From: Podarcis raffonei
Taxonomy: Eukaryota > Chordata > Lepidosauria > Squamata > Lacertidae
Assembly: GCF_027172205.1 (NCBI RefSeq)
Contig: NC_070619.1
Location: 3,110,001-3,174,000, forward strand
Length of the DNA stretch: 64,000 nt
Direction of reading: 5' to 3'
In this document: in pieces, positions 20,375 to 30,428 of the stretch
Layout: every line of letters begins with the position of its first letter
Numbering within the stretch: the first letter of the stretch is position 1
Program-made: the position numbers and the translations under genes
Notes under the pieces: model-generated
The model's input: the letters and a program-made list of their open reading frames with translations, nothing else
Database searches by the model: none
Told to the model about the DNA's origin: nothing

Positions 20375-21400
20375 ATGGAGGGTGAGGGAACAGCTGCAGT
20401 CGCCTGTGGTTCCTGCGCAATGTTTGCCATCTTGCCAAAGGTTGCAGGCAGCTTTACCTGCAGCAATTGCATGTTGATTGCCCTCTTAAAAGACAAAGTC
20501 CAGCAACTGGAGGAACGTGTAGCTACGCTCCAAAGAATTAGAGAGCTGGAGCTCTTCTTGGAAGCAACAGAGCACACCGTCTCCACCAAGGAGGAGTCAG
20601 GGGACTCCCCTGAGGAGGCTAGTTCACCAACACAGGAGCCAGATATATGGAGAAACGTGACTCAAAGAAGTAGGAGGCCCAGGGTTCGCTCTGATTGTTT
20701 AGAAATACGCAATCGCTTTGAGGTCCTTTCCCCTAGCATGGAAGACGAAGAGCAGACTCCATTTGAGGATCTCTCCCTCATTACAGTCGATCAGGTATAT
20801 GAAGACAAGCAGCAAAGGCAGTCCTCAGGGAATGTGCAGGCGACCTTGGAACGGACAGCTCACGGAAGAACCCCGACCAGACCTAAGAGGAGGCGTGTAG
20901 TGGTGATAGGGGATTCCCTACTGAGGGGAACAGAAGCAGTGATCTGTGGGCCTGACAAGATGTCTCGGGAAGTGTGCTGTCTCCCCGGGGCTAAGATCCA
21001 AGATGTAACTGAACGACTGCAAGGAATCATAAAACCCACTGACAAATACCCCTTCCTCTTGGTTCATGTGGGAACCAATGACACTGCAAGCAATAGCCTC
21101 CAGAAGATCAAAAGAGATTACGAGGCTCTGGGCAGGAAATTGAAGCAATTAAATGCACAAATTGTCATCTCATCTGTCCTCCCAGTTGAACGACGTGGCC
21201 CAGGGAGAGAGGGAAAAATAGTGGAAGTGAACAACTGGCTTCGCAAATGGTGTAAACAGGAACGGTTTGGATTCTTAGATCACGGAATGCAGTTTCTTGA
21301 AGATGGACTTCTGGCAAGCGATGGGCTGCACCTCACAATGGTTGGGAGGAATGTTTTTGCCAAAAACCTCAGAAACCTCATCAGGAGGGCTTTAAACTGA
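20375..21400 (+). CDS. CR1 ORF1 protein (zinc-finger/coiled-coil + SGNH esterase)
   Basis: 341 residues from ATG (context AAGATGGAG). Residues ~10-35 hold two Cys pairs (CGSC and CSNC), a small zinc-binding-like module. Residues ~38-60 form a short leucine-heptad coiled coil ([16 protein letters not shown]). A disordered acidic linker follows. Residues ~168-335 form an SGNH-hydrolase (esterase-type) domain: [11 protein letters not shown] (Ser block), HVGTNDT (Gly-Asn block) and DGLHLT (Asp-His block). In CR1 elements ORF1 binds RNA and chaperones the ribonucleoprotein; the esterase role is unclear. All catalytic-type residues appear present. The TGA is at 21398-21400. Confidence 0.92.
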   Translation: MEGEGTAAVACGSCAMFAILPKVAGSFTCSNCMLIALLKDKVQQLEERVATLQRIRELELFLEATEHTVSTKEESGDSPEEASSPTQEPDIWRNVTQRSRRPRVRSDCLEIRNRFEVLSPSMEDEEQTPFEDLSLITVDQVYEDKQQRQSSGNVQATLERTAHGRTPTRPKRRRVVVIGDSLLRGTEAVICGPDKMSREVCCLPGAKIQDVTERLQGIIKPTDKYPFLLVHVGTNDTASNSLQKIKRDYEALGRKLKQLNAQIVISSVLPVERRGPGREGKIVEVNNWLRKWCKQERFGFLDHGMQFLEDGLLASDGLHLTMVGRNVFAKNLRNLIRRALN

Positions 21401-21405
21401 CTAAT

Positions 21406-24327
21406 GTGGGGGAGGGAGACAGTGCTCCTGAAGGTAGGAGTCTATCAATTGATGAAGATGATCATCCAAATGTCATAGACCGAATGGAGCAAACAGCACG
21501 CAGACCTAGTGGTGGGAGGAAAAAATCCTTAAATAAGAGACACGGGGGAATGATTAATGGACTTCAATGTCTGTACACTAATGCGCAAAGTATGGGAAAT
21601 AAACAAGATGAGCTTGAGCTCTTGGTACAGCAAACTAAATATGACATAATAGGAATCACTGAAACCTGGTGGGATAAGTCCCACGATTGGAATGTAATAA
21701 TGGAGGGATACAATCTATTTCAGAGAAACAGACCAGACAAGAAAGGAGGAGGAGTGGCGTTATATGTCAGGGATGTGTATACCTGTGAAGAGATCCAAGA
21801 TTTAGAACCTCAAAGCCAAAGTGAGAGCATTTGGGTCAAAATTAAGGGAGAGAAGAATAACAGTGACCTCATTGTGGGAGTTTACTATAGATCCCCAAGC
21901 CAAACGGAGGACATAGATGATGCCTTCCTGGAACAGATGGCCAAACATGCAAAAGGAAGGGAGATAGTAGTAATGGGGGACTTCAATTACCCGGATATTT
22001 GTTGGATGTCAAACTCAGCCAAGAGCATAAGGTCAAACAGATTCCTCACTGGACTTGCAGACAACTTCATTGTCCAGAAAGTGGGAGAAGCAACAAGAGG
22101 AACAGCCATTTTAGATCTGGTCCTAACCAATGTTGATGACCTGGTTAGTGGGGTAGAAGTGGAAGGATCATTAGGCGCGAGTGATCATGCTCTTCTGAAG
22201 TTTACTATACAGCGGAAAGGAGCAGCCAAGCATACTAGGACTCAATTTCTCGACTTTAAGAAAGCCGACTTCATAAAACTTAGGGAAGTGCTGGGTGAGA
22301 TCCCATGGACAGTAATACTAAAAGGAAAGGGAGTTCATGATGGCTGGGAGTTTGTTAAGAGGGAGATAGTAAAAGCACAACTTCAGGCAATACCAATGAG
22401 ACGGAAACATGGAAGGTGCCTAAAGAAGCCAGGGTGGCTATCTAAAGAACTTTTAACTGAGTTAAGATTAAAAAAGGATGTGTACAAAAAATGGAAAAGG
22501 GGGGAAACCACCAAAGAGGAATTCAAACAAATAGCCAGCACGTGTAGACACAAAGTCAGAAAAGCTAAAGCACAGAATGAACTCAGGCTTGCTAGAGAGG
22601 TTAAAAGCAACAAAAAAGGCTTTTATGGGTATGTTCGTAGCAAAAGGAAGAACAAAGAAACAGTGGGGTCACTCAGAGGAGAAGATGGTGAAATGCAAAC
22701 AGGGGACACAGAAAGGGCTGAACTCCTCAATGCCTTCTTTGCCTCAGTCTTCTCCGATAAAGAAAACAATACCCGACCTGAAGAATTTGGAGCAAATGAT
22801 TCAGCAGAGGAAACACAGCCCAGAATAACTAAGGAGATAGTACAAGAATACTTGGCTAGTCTAGATGTATTCAAGTCTCCAGGGCCAGATGAACTGCATC
22901 CAAGAGTATTAAAAGAACTGGCAGATGTGATTTCAGAACCACTGGCAGTCATCTTTGAGAATTCCTGGAGAACAGGCGAAGTCCCGGCAGACTGGAGGAG
23001 GGCAAATGTTGTCCCTATTTTCAAAAAGGGGAAAAGAGAGGACCCAAATAATTACCGCCCAGTCAGTCTGACATCAATACCAGGGAAGATTCTGGAGCAG
23101 ATCATTAAGCAAACAGTCTGTGAGCACCTAGAAAGGAATGCTGTGATCACCAATAGTCAGCATGGATTTCTGAAAAATAAGTCATGTCAGACTAACCTGA
23201 TCTCGTTTTTTCACAGAATTACAAGCCTGGTAGATGAAGGGAACGCAGTGGATGTAGCCTACCTTGATTTCAGCAAGGCATTTGACAAGGTGCCCCATGA
23301 TATTCTTGTAAAGAAGCTGGTAAAATGCGGTCTTGACTATGCTACCACTCAGTGGATTTGTAACTGGCTGACTGACCGAACCCAAAGGGTGCTCATCAAT
23401 GGTTCCTCTTCATCCTGGAGAAGAGTGACTAGTGGGGTGCCACAGGGTTCTGTCTTGGGCCCGGTCTTATTCAACATCTTTATCAACGACTTGGATGATG
23501 GACTCAAGGGCATCCTGATCAAATTTGCAGATGACACCAAACTGGGAGGGGTGGCTAACACCCCAGAGGACAGGATCACACTTCAAAACGACCTTGACAG
23601 ATTAGAGAACTGGGCCAAAACAAACAAGATGAATTTTAACAGGGAGAAATGTAAAGTATTGCACTTGGGCAAAAACAATGAGAGGCACAAATACAAGATG
23701 GGTGACACCTGGCTTGAGAGCACTACATGTGAAAAGGATCTAGGAGTCTTGGTTGACCACAAACTTGACATGAGCCAACAGTGTGACACGGCAGCTAAAA
23801 AAGCCAATGCAATTCTGGGCTGCATCAATAGGAGTATAGCATCTAGATCAAGGGAAGTAATAGTGCCACTGTATTCTGCTCTGGTCAGACCTCACCTGGA
23901 GTACTGTGTCCAGTTCTGGGCACCACAGTTCAAGAAGGACATTGACAAACTGGAACGTGTCCAGAGGAGGGCAACCAAAATGGTCAAAGGCCTGGAAATG
24001 ATGCCTTATGAGGAACGGCTAAGGGAGCTGGGCATGTTTAGCCTGGAGAAGAGGAGGTTAAGGGGTGATATGATAGCCATGTTCAAATATATAAAAGGAT
24101 GTCACATAGAGGAGGGAGAAAGGTTGTTTTCTGCTGCTCCAGAGAAGCAGACACGGAGCAATGGATCCAAACTACAAGAAAGAAGATTCCACCTAAACAT
24201 TAGGAAGAACTTCCTGACAGTAAGAGCTGTTCGACAGTGGAATTTGCTGCCAAGGAGTGTGGTGGAGTCTCCTTCTTTGGAGGTCTTTAAGCAGAGGCTT
24301 GACAACCATATGTCAGGAGTGCTCTGA
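21406..24327 (+). CDS. CR1 ORF2: APE endonuclease - reverse transcriptase
   Basis: 973 codons from a GTG; the first in-frame ATG is at 21484, giving ~947 residues. The ORF2 frame is open from 21301, so it overlaps the end of ORF1 by about 100 bases in another frame. Translation may use reinitiation or a non-AUG start (inference). The N-terminal APE-type endonuclease has [25 protein letters not shown] and SDHALL. The RT has [60 protein letters not shown] and the catalytic FADD in [11 protein letters not shown] (~residue 708). The C-terminal conserved region ends DNHMSGVL. No stops or frameshifts, so it looks potentially functional in retrotransposition. Confidence 0.93.
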   Translation: MGEGDSAPEGRSLSIDEDDHPNVIDRMEQTARRPSGGRKKSLNKRHGGMINGLQCLYTNAQSMGNKQDELELLVQQTKYDIIGITETWWDKSHDWNVIMEGYNLFQRNRPDKKGGGVALYVRDVYTCEEIQDLEPQSQSESIWVKIKGEKNNSDLIVGVYYRSPSQTEDIDDAFLEQMAKHAKGREIVVMGDFNYPDICWMSNSAKSIRSNRFLTGLADNFIVQKVGEATRGTAILDLVLTNVDDLVSGVEVEGSLGASDHALLKFTIQRKGAAKHTRTQFLDFKKADFIKLREVLGEIPWTVILKGKGVHDGWEFVKREIVKAQLQAIPMRRKHGRCLKKPGWLSKELLTELRLKKDVYKKWKRGETTKEEFKQIASTCRHKVRKAKAQNELRLAREVKSNKKGFYGYVRSKRKNKETVGSLRGEDGEMQTGDTERAELLNAFFASVFSDKENNTRPEEFGANDSAEETQPRITKEIVQEYLASLDVFKSPGPDELHPRVLKELADVISEPLAVIFENSWRTGEVPADWRRANVVPIFKKGKREDPNNYRPVSLTSIPGKILEQIIKQTVCEHLERNAVITNSQHGFLKNKSCQTNLISFFHRITSLVDEGNAVDVAYLDFSKAFDKVPHDILVKKLVKCGLDYATTQWICNWLTDRTQRVLINGSSSSWRRVTSGVPQGSVLGPVLFNIFINDLDDGLKGILIKFADDTKLGGVANTPEDRITLQNDLDRLENWAKTNKMNFNREKCKVLHLGKNNERHKYKMGDTWLESTTCEKDLGVLVDHKLDMSQQCDTAAKKANAILGCINRSIASRSREVIVPLYSALVRPHLEYCVQFWAPQFKKDIDKLERVQRRATKMVKGLEMMPYEERLRELGMFSLEKRRLRGDMIAMFKYIKGCHIEEGERLFSAAPEKQTRSNGSKLQERRFHLNIRKNFLTVRAVRQWNLLPRSVVESPSLEVFKQRLDNHMSGVL

Positions 24328-24410
24328 TGGTGTTTCCTGCTTGGCAGGGGGTTGGACTCGATGGCCCTTGTGGTCTCTTCCAACTCTATGATTCTATGAT
24401 TCTATGATTC

Positions 24411-24440
24411 TAATGGTCAGGGGTCACTTTACCTTTACCT
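24411..24440 (+). mobile_element. Sauria-type SINE, 3' remainder
   Basis: TAATGGTCAGGGGTCACTTT and the following ACCTTTACC complete the SINE interrupted at 20354. Confidence 0.88.
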
Positions 24441-24639
24441 GGGGGATTTACTTCCAGAGAAGCGTTCCTTATACAATTTTTAAATTACCATTTCTTTGCA
24501 CTCTTTTAAGCATCTGCTAATTTTAAAAATTCTTTTAAAACCCATTCAAAAACAAGCAAACCTTGGTTTACTCCATCAGCAAAGTTGCCCCCCTGCCAAA
24601 AAATGCTAGAAGGTGTGATACGGTTTAATGTCTGCAACA

Positions 24640-24960
24640 AGAGGTAATGTCTCATTCCGCCTGCTTTACTTAACACTAGGCAAAATTTTGCTTTCTCCAC
24701 TCTCCTATGGGAGGCGTCCCATCGGATCCCGGTGTAATGGCTGCTGGGAAATCCTCGCTTCCTTTTTATATCTCTTTCCTTTTGAGGAAGAGGCGGAAGA
24801 GACGACGTAAAGTGGGAGGGGCTGGGAAGGAAATGAGGTTTTGCGGCAACAAGGCGGAGGAGGCTGCTTTGCGACAGTGTCGGGACTTACGGCAGCTCGT
24901 TAACCCTTTCCGTTCCGGTAAAATTTCCCAGCTCTTTCCTATAGCAGTTTGTTTTTCTAT
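24640..24960 (+). promoter_or_regulatory. Possible promoter / first exon
   Basis: A non-repetitive island among transposons. It has TTTTTATATCTCTTTCCTTT, a TATA-like stretch next to a pyrimidine tract like those of TOP mRNAs, then a GC-rich segment (GAGGAAGAGGCGGAAGAG) with several CpGs. A donor-like CCG|GTAAAA occurs near 24918. I cannot tie it to a gene; it could be a 5' exon of an unannotated transcript or an old processed copy. Confidence 0.3.
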
Positions 24961-25014
24961 TGATTTAGGAATCCTCTAGGTTAGATTACTGCAACGCGCT
25001 ATCTGAATTCTGAA

Positions 25015-25130
25015 TCACAGAATCATAGAGTGGGAAGGGACCCCATGGGTCATCTAGTCCAACCCCCCTGCAATGCAGGAATCTTTAGCCCAAGCTGGGG
25101 CTCGAACCCACGACCCTGAGATTAGATCTT
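25015..25130 (-). mobile_element. CR1-tailed tRNA SINE
   Basis: Minus strand: B-box GGGTTCGAGCCCC, then CTGCATTGCAGGGG, GTTGGACTAGATGACCC, CTATGATTCTGTGATT. The tRNA-like 5' half is mostly missing. Confidence 0.7.
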
Positions 25131-25159
25131 ATGGCAGTTTGGAAGCTTAAGCTGGTGCA

Positions 25160-25476
25160 GAATTTAGTGGCAAGACAGTTTGAGCATATTGCACCGATCC
25201 TGGCCGAATTGCACAGGCTGCCTATCGGCTTCAAAGTGCTGGTTTTGAACATATAAAGCAATAATGATGATGATGATGATGATAATAATAATAATTTTAT
25301 TATTTATACTCCATCCATAGGACTGGGCAGCTTCCAACATATATAAAAACAGTGAGACATCAAACATTAAAAACTTCAGATGCCTTCTAAAAGTTGTATA
25401 TTTCCTTGACATCCGACAGGAGGGCATTCAACAAGGTGGGTGCCACCACTGAGAAGGCCCTGTGCCTGGTTCCTTG
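25160..25476 (-). mobile_element. L2 LINE 3' part with microsatellite
   Basis: Contains (ATG)n/(ATA)n at 25265-25292 and the L2 tail reverse complement (CCATAGGACTGGGCAGCTTC, GGAGGGCATTCAACAAGGTG, GAGAAGGCCCTGTGCC). It is interrupted at 25477 by an LTR. Confidence 0.7.
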
Positions 25477-26223
25477 TGTTAACGGAGAAATCTGAGGGCT
25501 CCCTTGGGCAAAAAACAAGGACACCAGCCAGGAATACCAGAGCAAAACAGCAGCCAGTAGGCTTGGTCTTTATTGAAGACCGTTGCGACAGGACTCCCAC
25601 CTGCCACCAGGTGGAACAAGATGGAAGCCCCAACAAAAGAGCCCCCAAACTTTTATTAGCTAATCCCCATGTTACACCCCCCCCCAAACTACATCACTAA
25701 TGCATCATGGTTACATCATGAAAGGGGAGGTCTGGTGGCAGGAATCTGAGCATCCTGGACCCTGCCCCAGGGTTCCCCTTGCCCTCCACCAAACACCCAT
25801 CAAGTGGAACAAAAAAGATATTTACATTTCCCTGCTTCCCAGCCAAGTTCATCACACCCTTTTATCTTCATCTGGGTTTGTTATTTCTGGAATGGCTACC
25901 TGTCTGGCACTCAGGTATCAGTATGCCAGGAATTATCACTCAGGCAGAGGGGCTGCTGAGTAGCTGAGCTCACATGTCTATATGAATTTCTGAAGTTTTC
26001 CCAGTGAGCCAGTACATAGAGACATTGATCAGTGAATTCTTACATTTGGTATTGTGCAGCAAAGGCCCTTTGAATAGATAGGAAGAAACTGTGACAAAAT
26101 GTTTTGTGGGGGCAAATCACAAAAGTCACAAAAGTGATTGTGCTGGTTTTGGTAGTGGGCTGCATGTGCCTGATATCTGCTGGAGGGGCAACCCCCCCAA
26201 CCTATACATAATTTCCTGCAACA
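25477..26223 (-). mobile_element. Solo LTR (endogenous retrovirus fossil)
   Basis: On the minus strand it starts TGTTGCAGG and ends TCCGTTAACA (TG...CA), with AATAAA in the last ~100 bases (TCTTCAATAAAGACC) and a TATA-like ATAAAAGGG upstream. It sits in an L2 copy between GGTTCCTTG and CCTGTAACC; the flanking CCTTG/CCTGT is an imperfect target duplication. No internal region. Length ~747 bp; the right boundary is less certain than the left. Confidence 0.62.
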
Positions 26224-26269
26224 CCTGTAACCCCACTTTATTAATCAGCCCAATATTAATATTAGGATC

Positions 26270-26385
26270 TGAATCTCAGGGCCGGGATTCGAACCCCATG
26301 TTGGGCCAAAGATTCCTGCATTGCAGGGGGTTGGGATGGATGACCCCCGGGATCCCTTCCAACCCTACAATTTTATGATTCTATA
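26270..26385 (+). mobile_element. CR1-tailed tRNA SINE
   Basis: GGGATTCGAACCCC B-box, then CAAAGATTCCTGCATTGCAG and the CR1 tail ending TTTTATGATTCTAT. The 5' tRNA half is diverged. Confidence 0.7.
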
Positions 26386-26509
26386 CGTATGTATATGGTG
26401 TGGGTGGGTTGTCAGGATCTAGAGGACTGGTGTTACTGGGAGACCCATAATTCAGGGGTTCCCTGTGTGCAGAAGGGGGAATATCTGATCCTATCTGAGT
26501 TTATGCCAA

Positions 26510-26625
26510 AATGAGGCTGCATTTTAATGTTGTATTTTAATCTTGTTTTTTAAGTTTTATTTCAACCAATTGCTTAATATCTGGTGTTAGCAGCCCTGAG
26601 CCCGGTCTTGGCTGGGGAGGGCAGG

Positions 26626-26668
<43 letters not shown>
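26510..26668 (+). mobile_element. LINE 3' end (CCCGGTCTTGGCTGGGG type) with (ATT)n
   Basis: AATGAGGCTGCATTTTAATG, AGCCCGGTCTTGGCTGGGG, AGGGCAGGGTATTATTATT. The same 3' end is at 61250-61430. It looks L2/CR1-like but I do not assign the family. Confidence 0.6.
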
Positions 26669-26669
<1 letters not shown>

Positions 26670-26954
26670 CTACCCCACCAAAGGGATGCACGCCTTCCAA
26701 ACTCTGGGTGTCTCTATCCCCATAGATCCACATTCTCTGAATGAGGCCACTCAAAACCTCCCCATTTTGAACTCCTTCTCAGTGTACGTGTGGACATATC
26801 AAATGCCCCCCATTATTTTTGCCTGCCCCCTCAAAACTAACCTCGTGGTTGTTTTATTTTTAAGCAAAATCACATTTGTTCCATTCACACCTTTGTTTTT
26901 TTACAGTATAGGAAATGCCGTTTCATGTATCCCTCCCACAAAAGACTTTTCATG

Positions 26955-27062
26955 GATCATAGAATCAAAGAATTGTAGAGTGGAAGGGACCCCAAGGGTC
27001 ATCCAGTCCAACCCCCTGCAATGCAGGAATATTTCGAACCCATGACCCTGAGACAAACTTTT
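26955..27062 (-). mobile_element. CR1-tailed SINE tail
   Basis: ATCATAGAATCAAAGAATTG, GTGGAAGGGACCCCAAGGGT, CCAACCCCCTGCAATGCAGG on the plus strand is the reverse complement of the CR1 tail. Confidence 0.7.
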
Positions 27063-28085
27063 TAAATAAACAATAAATACCCCTCTCCAAAACATGATAT
27101 CTCTCTGTCTCAAGTCTGTGAGTTTTCAAAGTGAACGCTTACTCATACAGTGTATCTGGGATATTTCATTTATCTTATGAAATTTATTGAGCTGTCACAT
27201 GGTAAGGAATAATATTTTTTTAAAGCATTGTATCTTATCTTATTTACCTTATGAACTCTACCTAGCTAGGAAACGGCGCTTTTAAAGCAAACATTTATTT
27301 GCACTGCACAGCCCAATATATTTATCTGGATATTTACAGGAGTAGTTTGTAAGATAAACTATACCACATATAAGATAGCGTATGTTTAAAGGAAGCAATA
27401 ATTTATACTTCCTTATGTGCTCTCTCTATTTGGCTATAAATAAATAGTTTATATGTATTTTCTATACTTAATATAGAAAACCTCTATCTTCAGTACATTT
27501 TATTTTATTTTATTGCTAGGGCTAGTGGCTGATGCAAATAAAGATTCTTCTGATTCTGATTCTAAATAATTTATAAAATAAACTATCTTATATGTATAAG
27601 AACATTAAGGTAAGATAGCATGCTTTATGTTGAATGGAAAATATATATAGTGCATTCTGCTTACCCCTGTGATACAGTGTCTCTGCTTATAGCACTTATG
27701 TGCATTGTGCTATAGATAGATACTGTAATATATAACTCGTTTATAAGGTAAGCTGTCTATAACAATATAACTATGTCACCCAGAAAGGCAACTCTGCTAT
27801 CGTCTTCCATTATCTTCTTCTTCTCAAGGAAAAATTCACAACCCTCATTTAAATACATGCAAAACAACAACAGCAACACTGAAACAGGCTGAATTGATCT
27901 TAACAGAATTAAAATTGAAGGAGATTGCAATAAAAAGGTGGCCTTTTGTGAATAGCGGCGTTTGCATGCTTATTGTGTTTTAAAGGAAACATTTGGTATT
28001 TGCACTGCTTATTGCGATGAGAGATATAGATAAGATTCATTATAAAAAATGAACATACAGTATATATTTTAAGAGAGACAAGTAG
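27063..28085. other. AT-rich intergenic
   Basis: Strongly AT-rich with words resembling the tandem repeat that follows (AAACATTTATTTGCACTG, TATTTATCTGGATATTTAC). Possibly a more decayed part of that array. No gene seen. Confidence 0.4.
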
Positions 28086-28482
28086 ATGTGCTTTTAAACG
28101 GACATTTATATTTTATATATTGCTGTGTAGGGAGAATGGACAAACTTGCGCCTGTGTGCTTTCAAACTGACATTTATATTTTATATTATGAGAGAAAGGC
28201 AATGCGCCTTTCTCGGATATTTACATATTATATATCGTGTATAGATGGGCAAGTCTGTGTTCGTGTGCTTTCAAACTTATGTTTTATATATTAGAGAGCA
28301 AGTCTGCGCCTGTGTGCTTTTAAACTGATATTTATATATTACATAGTGTATCTCTCTGATGAGATTTTATATTTTATGTTAGAGAGAGGGACAGGCAAGT
28401 CTGCACCTGTGTGCATTTTAACTGATATTTATATAAATATATCGAGAGAGAGAGGTCTGTGCCTGTGTGCTTTTAAACTGAT
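28086..28482 (+). repeat. Degenerate AT-rich tandem repeat, left part
   Basis: About seven units of ~50-90 bp, each built as GTGTGCTTTTAAACTG, ATATTTATATTTTATAT, GAGAGAG, CAAGTCTGCGCCT. The array stops where a BovB begins (28483) and resumes at about 30059. Confidence 0.8.
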
Positions 28483-29492
28483 TGTGGTTGTTGTTTAGTC
28501 GTTGAGTCCTGTCCGCCTCTTCGTGACCCCCTGGACCAGAGCACGCCAGGCACTCCTGTCTTCCACTGCCTCCCGCAGTTTGGTCAAACTCATGCTGGTA
28601 GCTTCAAGAACACTGTCCCACCATCTCGTCCTGTGTCGTCCCCTTCTTCTTGTGCCCTCCATCTTTCCCAACATCAGGGACTTTTCCAGGGAGTCTTCTC
28701 TTCTCATGAGGTGGCCAAAGTCTTGGAGCCTCAGCTTCACGATCTGTCCTTCCCGTGAGCACTCAGGGCTGATTTCCTTCAGAATGGAGAGGTTTGATCT
28801 TCTTGCAGTCCATGGGACTCTCAAGAGTCTCCTCCAGCACCAGAATTCAAAAGCATCCATTCTTTGGCGATCAGCCTTCTTTATGGTCCAGCTCTCACTT
28901 CCATACATCACGACTGGGAAAACCATAGCTTTAACTATGCAGACCTTTGTCGGCAAGGTGATGTCTCTGCTTTTTAAGATGCTGTCTAGGTTTGTCAATG
29001 CTTTTCTCCCAAGAAGCAGGCGTCTTTTAATTTCGTGGCTGCTGTCACCATCTGCAGTGATCATGGAGCCCAGGAAAGTAAAATCTCTCACTGCCTCCAT
29101 TTCTTCCCCTTCTATTTGCCAGGAGGTGATGGGACCAGCGGCCATGATCTTCGTTTTTTTGATGCTGAGCTTCAGACCATATTTTGCGCTCTCCTCTTTC
29201 ACCCTCATTAAAAGGTTATTTAATTCCTCCTCACTTTCTGCCATCAAGGTTGTGTCTTCTGCATATCGGAGGTTGTTGATATTTCTTCCGGCAATCTTAA
29301 TTCCAGTTTGGGATTCATCCAGCCCAGCCTTTCACATGATGAATTCTGCATATAAGTTAAATAAGCAGGGAGACAATATACAGCCTTGCCGTACTCCTTT
29401 CCCAATTTTGAACCAATCACTTGTTCCATATCCAGTTCTTGTCCCACATAGAGATTTCTCAGGAGACAGATGAGGTGATCAGGCACTCCCAT
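28483..29492 (-). mobile_element. BovB (RTE) LINE fragment, copy 2, 3' part
   Basis: Minus-strand frame of 250 codons from 29247: LMRVKEESAKYGLKLSIKKT, FTFLGSMITADGDSSHE, MYGSESWTIKKADRQR, RVPWTARRSNLSILKEI. Upstream, in another frame, are RT residues: VPDHLICLLRNLYVGQ and the catalytic region NNLRYAEDTTL, where the second catalytic position is Glu-Asp rather than Asp-Asp. At least one frameshift separates the two parts. An LTR lies within the same BovB copy, which continues at 30040. Confidence 0.9.
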
Positions 29493-30035
29493 TGTAGCCT
29501 TATGAGGCTTTGCCCTCGGGTGGGAAAAATATTGCACCTGGGAAAGGGGAGTCAACAGACACTCAAGGAATAGTTTCGGAGAAAAGGCTTTTATTTCTAC
29601 CATCCATGAACTGGTAGAAGGAGCAAGTGTGATAAGTCGCAAAAAGCATGCACGAAATTCACAGTCATGTGCACAAGCATATATACCCCTTCCCTCCCCC
29701 TTTCTCCAGAGTCCTGCCCCATGAGTTCCTCTGAGCATGAACAGAAAGCTATCTTGGGACTCTTCCCAGGAAAGGGGAATGAGAGTGGTTCAGCATGTCC
29801 AAGAAGTTGCAACTAGAATGAGATAAGATTCAGTCTCAGGCCTGCTATGAACAGCGCCTATTCATTAGCCTTTAAAAGTAACATTTTGCCTTTTGCACAG
29901 CATCTTGTGATAGAGCAGAGAAAAACTGTTTTGGATTTTTAGAAGACAAAAGGAATTCTGGACAGTTTTGAGGCCTGGTGTGATTATTGAAGCCTGGGGT
30001 GATTTCAGACAGGATTTGGGTATCCTGTCCCTTCA
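29493..30035 (-). mobile_element. Solo LTR inside BovB (endogenous retrovirus fossil)
   Basis: On the minus strand it runs from TGAAGGGACAGG to TAAGGCTACA (TG...CA), with TATATATGCTTG upstream of AATAAAAGCC. The 4 bp CCAT (plus strand) stands on both sides, at 29489-29492 and 30036-30039, and the BovB coding words AAAGAAATGG/GAGTGCCTGATC meet across the gap. So it is a solo LTR with a 4 bp target duplication, younger than its BovB host. About 543 bp. Confidence 0.85.
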
Positions 30036-30058
30036 CCATTTCTTTAAGAACATGCCAT
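30036..30058 (-). mobile_element. BovB copy 2, 5' remainder
   Basis: Minus strand TGGCATGTTCTTAAAGAAAT fits the BovB LWHVLKEMG coding words just before VPDHL. It ends the truncated BovB, after which the AT-rich tandem repeat resumes. Confidence 0.7.
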
Positions 30059-30195
30059 ATTTACATATTATATAGGGTATCTCTCTAGAGAGATGAGATT
30101 TTATATTTTATATTAGAGAGAGTGATAGGTAAGCCTGCGCCTGTGTGTTTTTTAACTGGTATTTATAGAAATATATCGAGAGAGAGAGAGACGTG
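30059..30195 (+). repeat. Degenerate AT-rich tandem repeat, right part
   Basis: ATATTTACATATTATATAGG, GAGATGAGATTTTATATTTT, AGCCTGCGCCTGTGTG, AATATATCGAGAGAGAGAG. Closely matches 28330-28460. It ends about 230 bases before the KLHL26 start codon. Confidence 0.8.
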
Positions 30196-30239
30196 AGGAG
30201 GCCCGTGTCTGAGGCGAGCTGTCCAGCTTTCTCTCCTCC

Positions 30240-30428
30240 TGAGGTAAAACGAGAAAAAGGCGGGCTGGCCTTGACTCCGCCCCTTGTCCCGCCCCTCATC
30301 CCCTCGCCCCGCCCCCTCCGTCGCGTCATCACGTCCCGCCTTCCGGCCTGCTCTGAGGCGCAGCGTCGGCGTCGCCTGGAAGGGGAAGCCGGGCCTGGCG
30401 AAGGCCTGAGGCGGCCGGGCCGGGCAGG
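30240..30428 (+). promoter_or_regulatory. KLHL26: KLHL26 CpG-island promoter
   Basis: An abrupt change to GC-rich sequence right after the AT-rich repeat. At least three GC boxes (CCGCCCC / CCCGCCCC) lie at about 30277-30318, followed by CGTCATCACGTCCC. No TATA box. It fits a TATA-less Sp1-type promoter for exon 1; the TSS cannot be fixed from sequence. Confidence 0.7.

Larger units (their letters stand above)
20355..24410 (+). mobile_element. Full-length CR1 LINE, both ORFs open
   Basis: About 4.06 kb: a very short 5' leader (~20 bases) before the ORF1 ATG, ORF1, ORF2 and a short 3' UTR ending in repeats of ATTCTATG, the hallmark CR1 3' end. It is inserted inside a Sauria-type SINE between GGACC and TAATGG, with no obvious target duplication, as is common for CR1. 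Both frames are uninterrupted. A close, truncated relative lies at 60506-61064 on the minus strand, differing at only a few residues. The 5' leader is shorter than in long CR1 consensus elements, so slight 5' truncation cannot be excluded. Confidence 0.93.
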
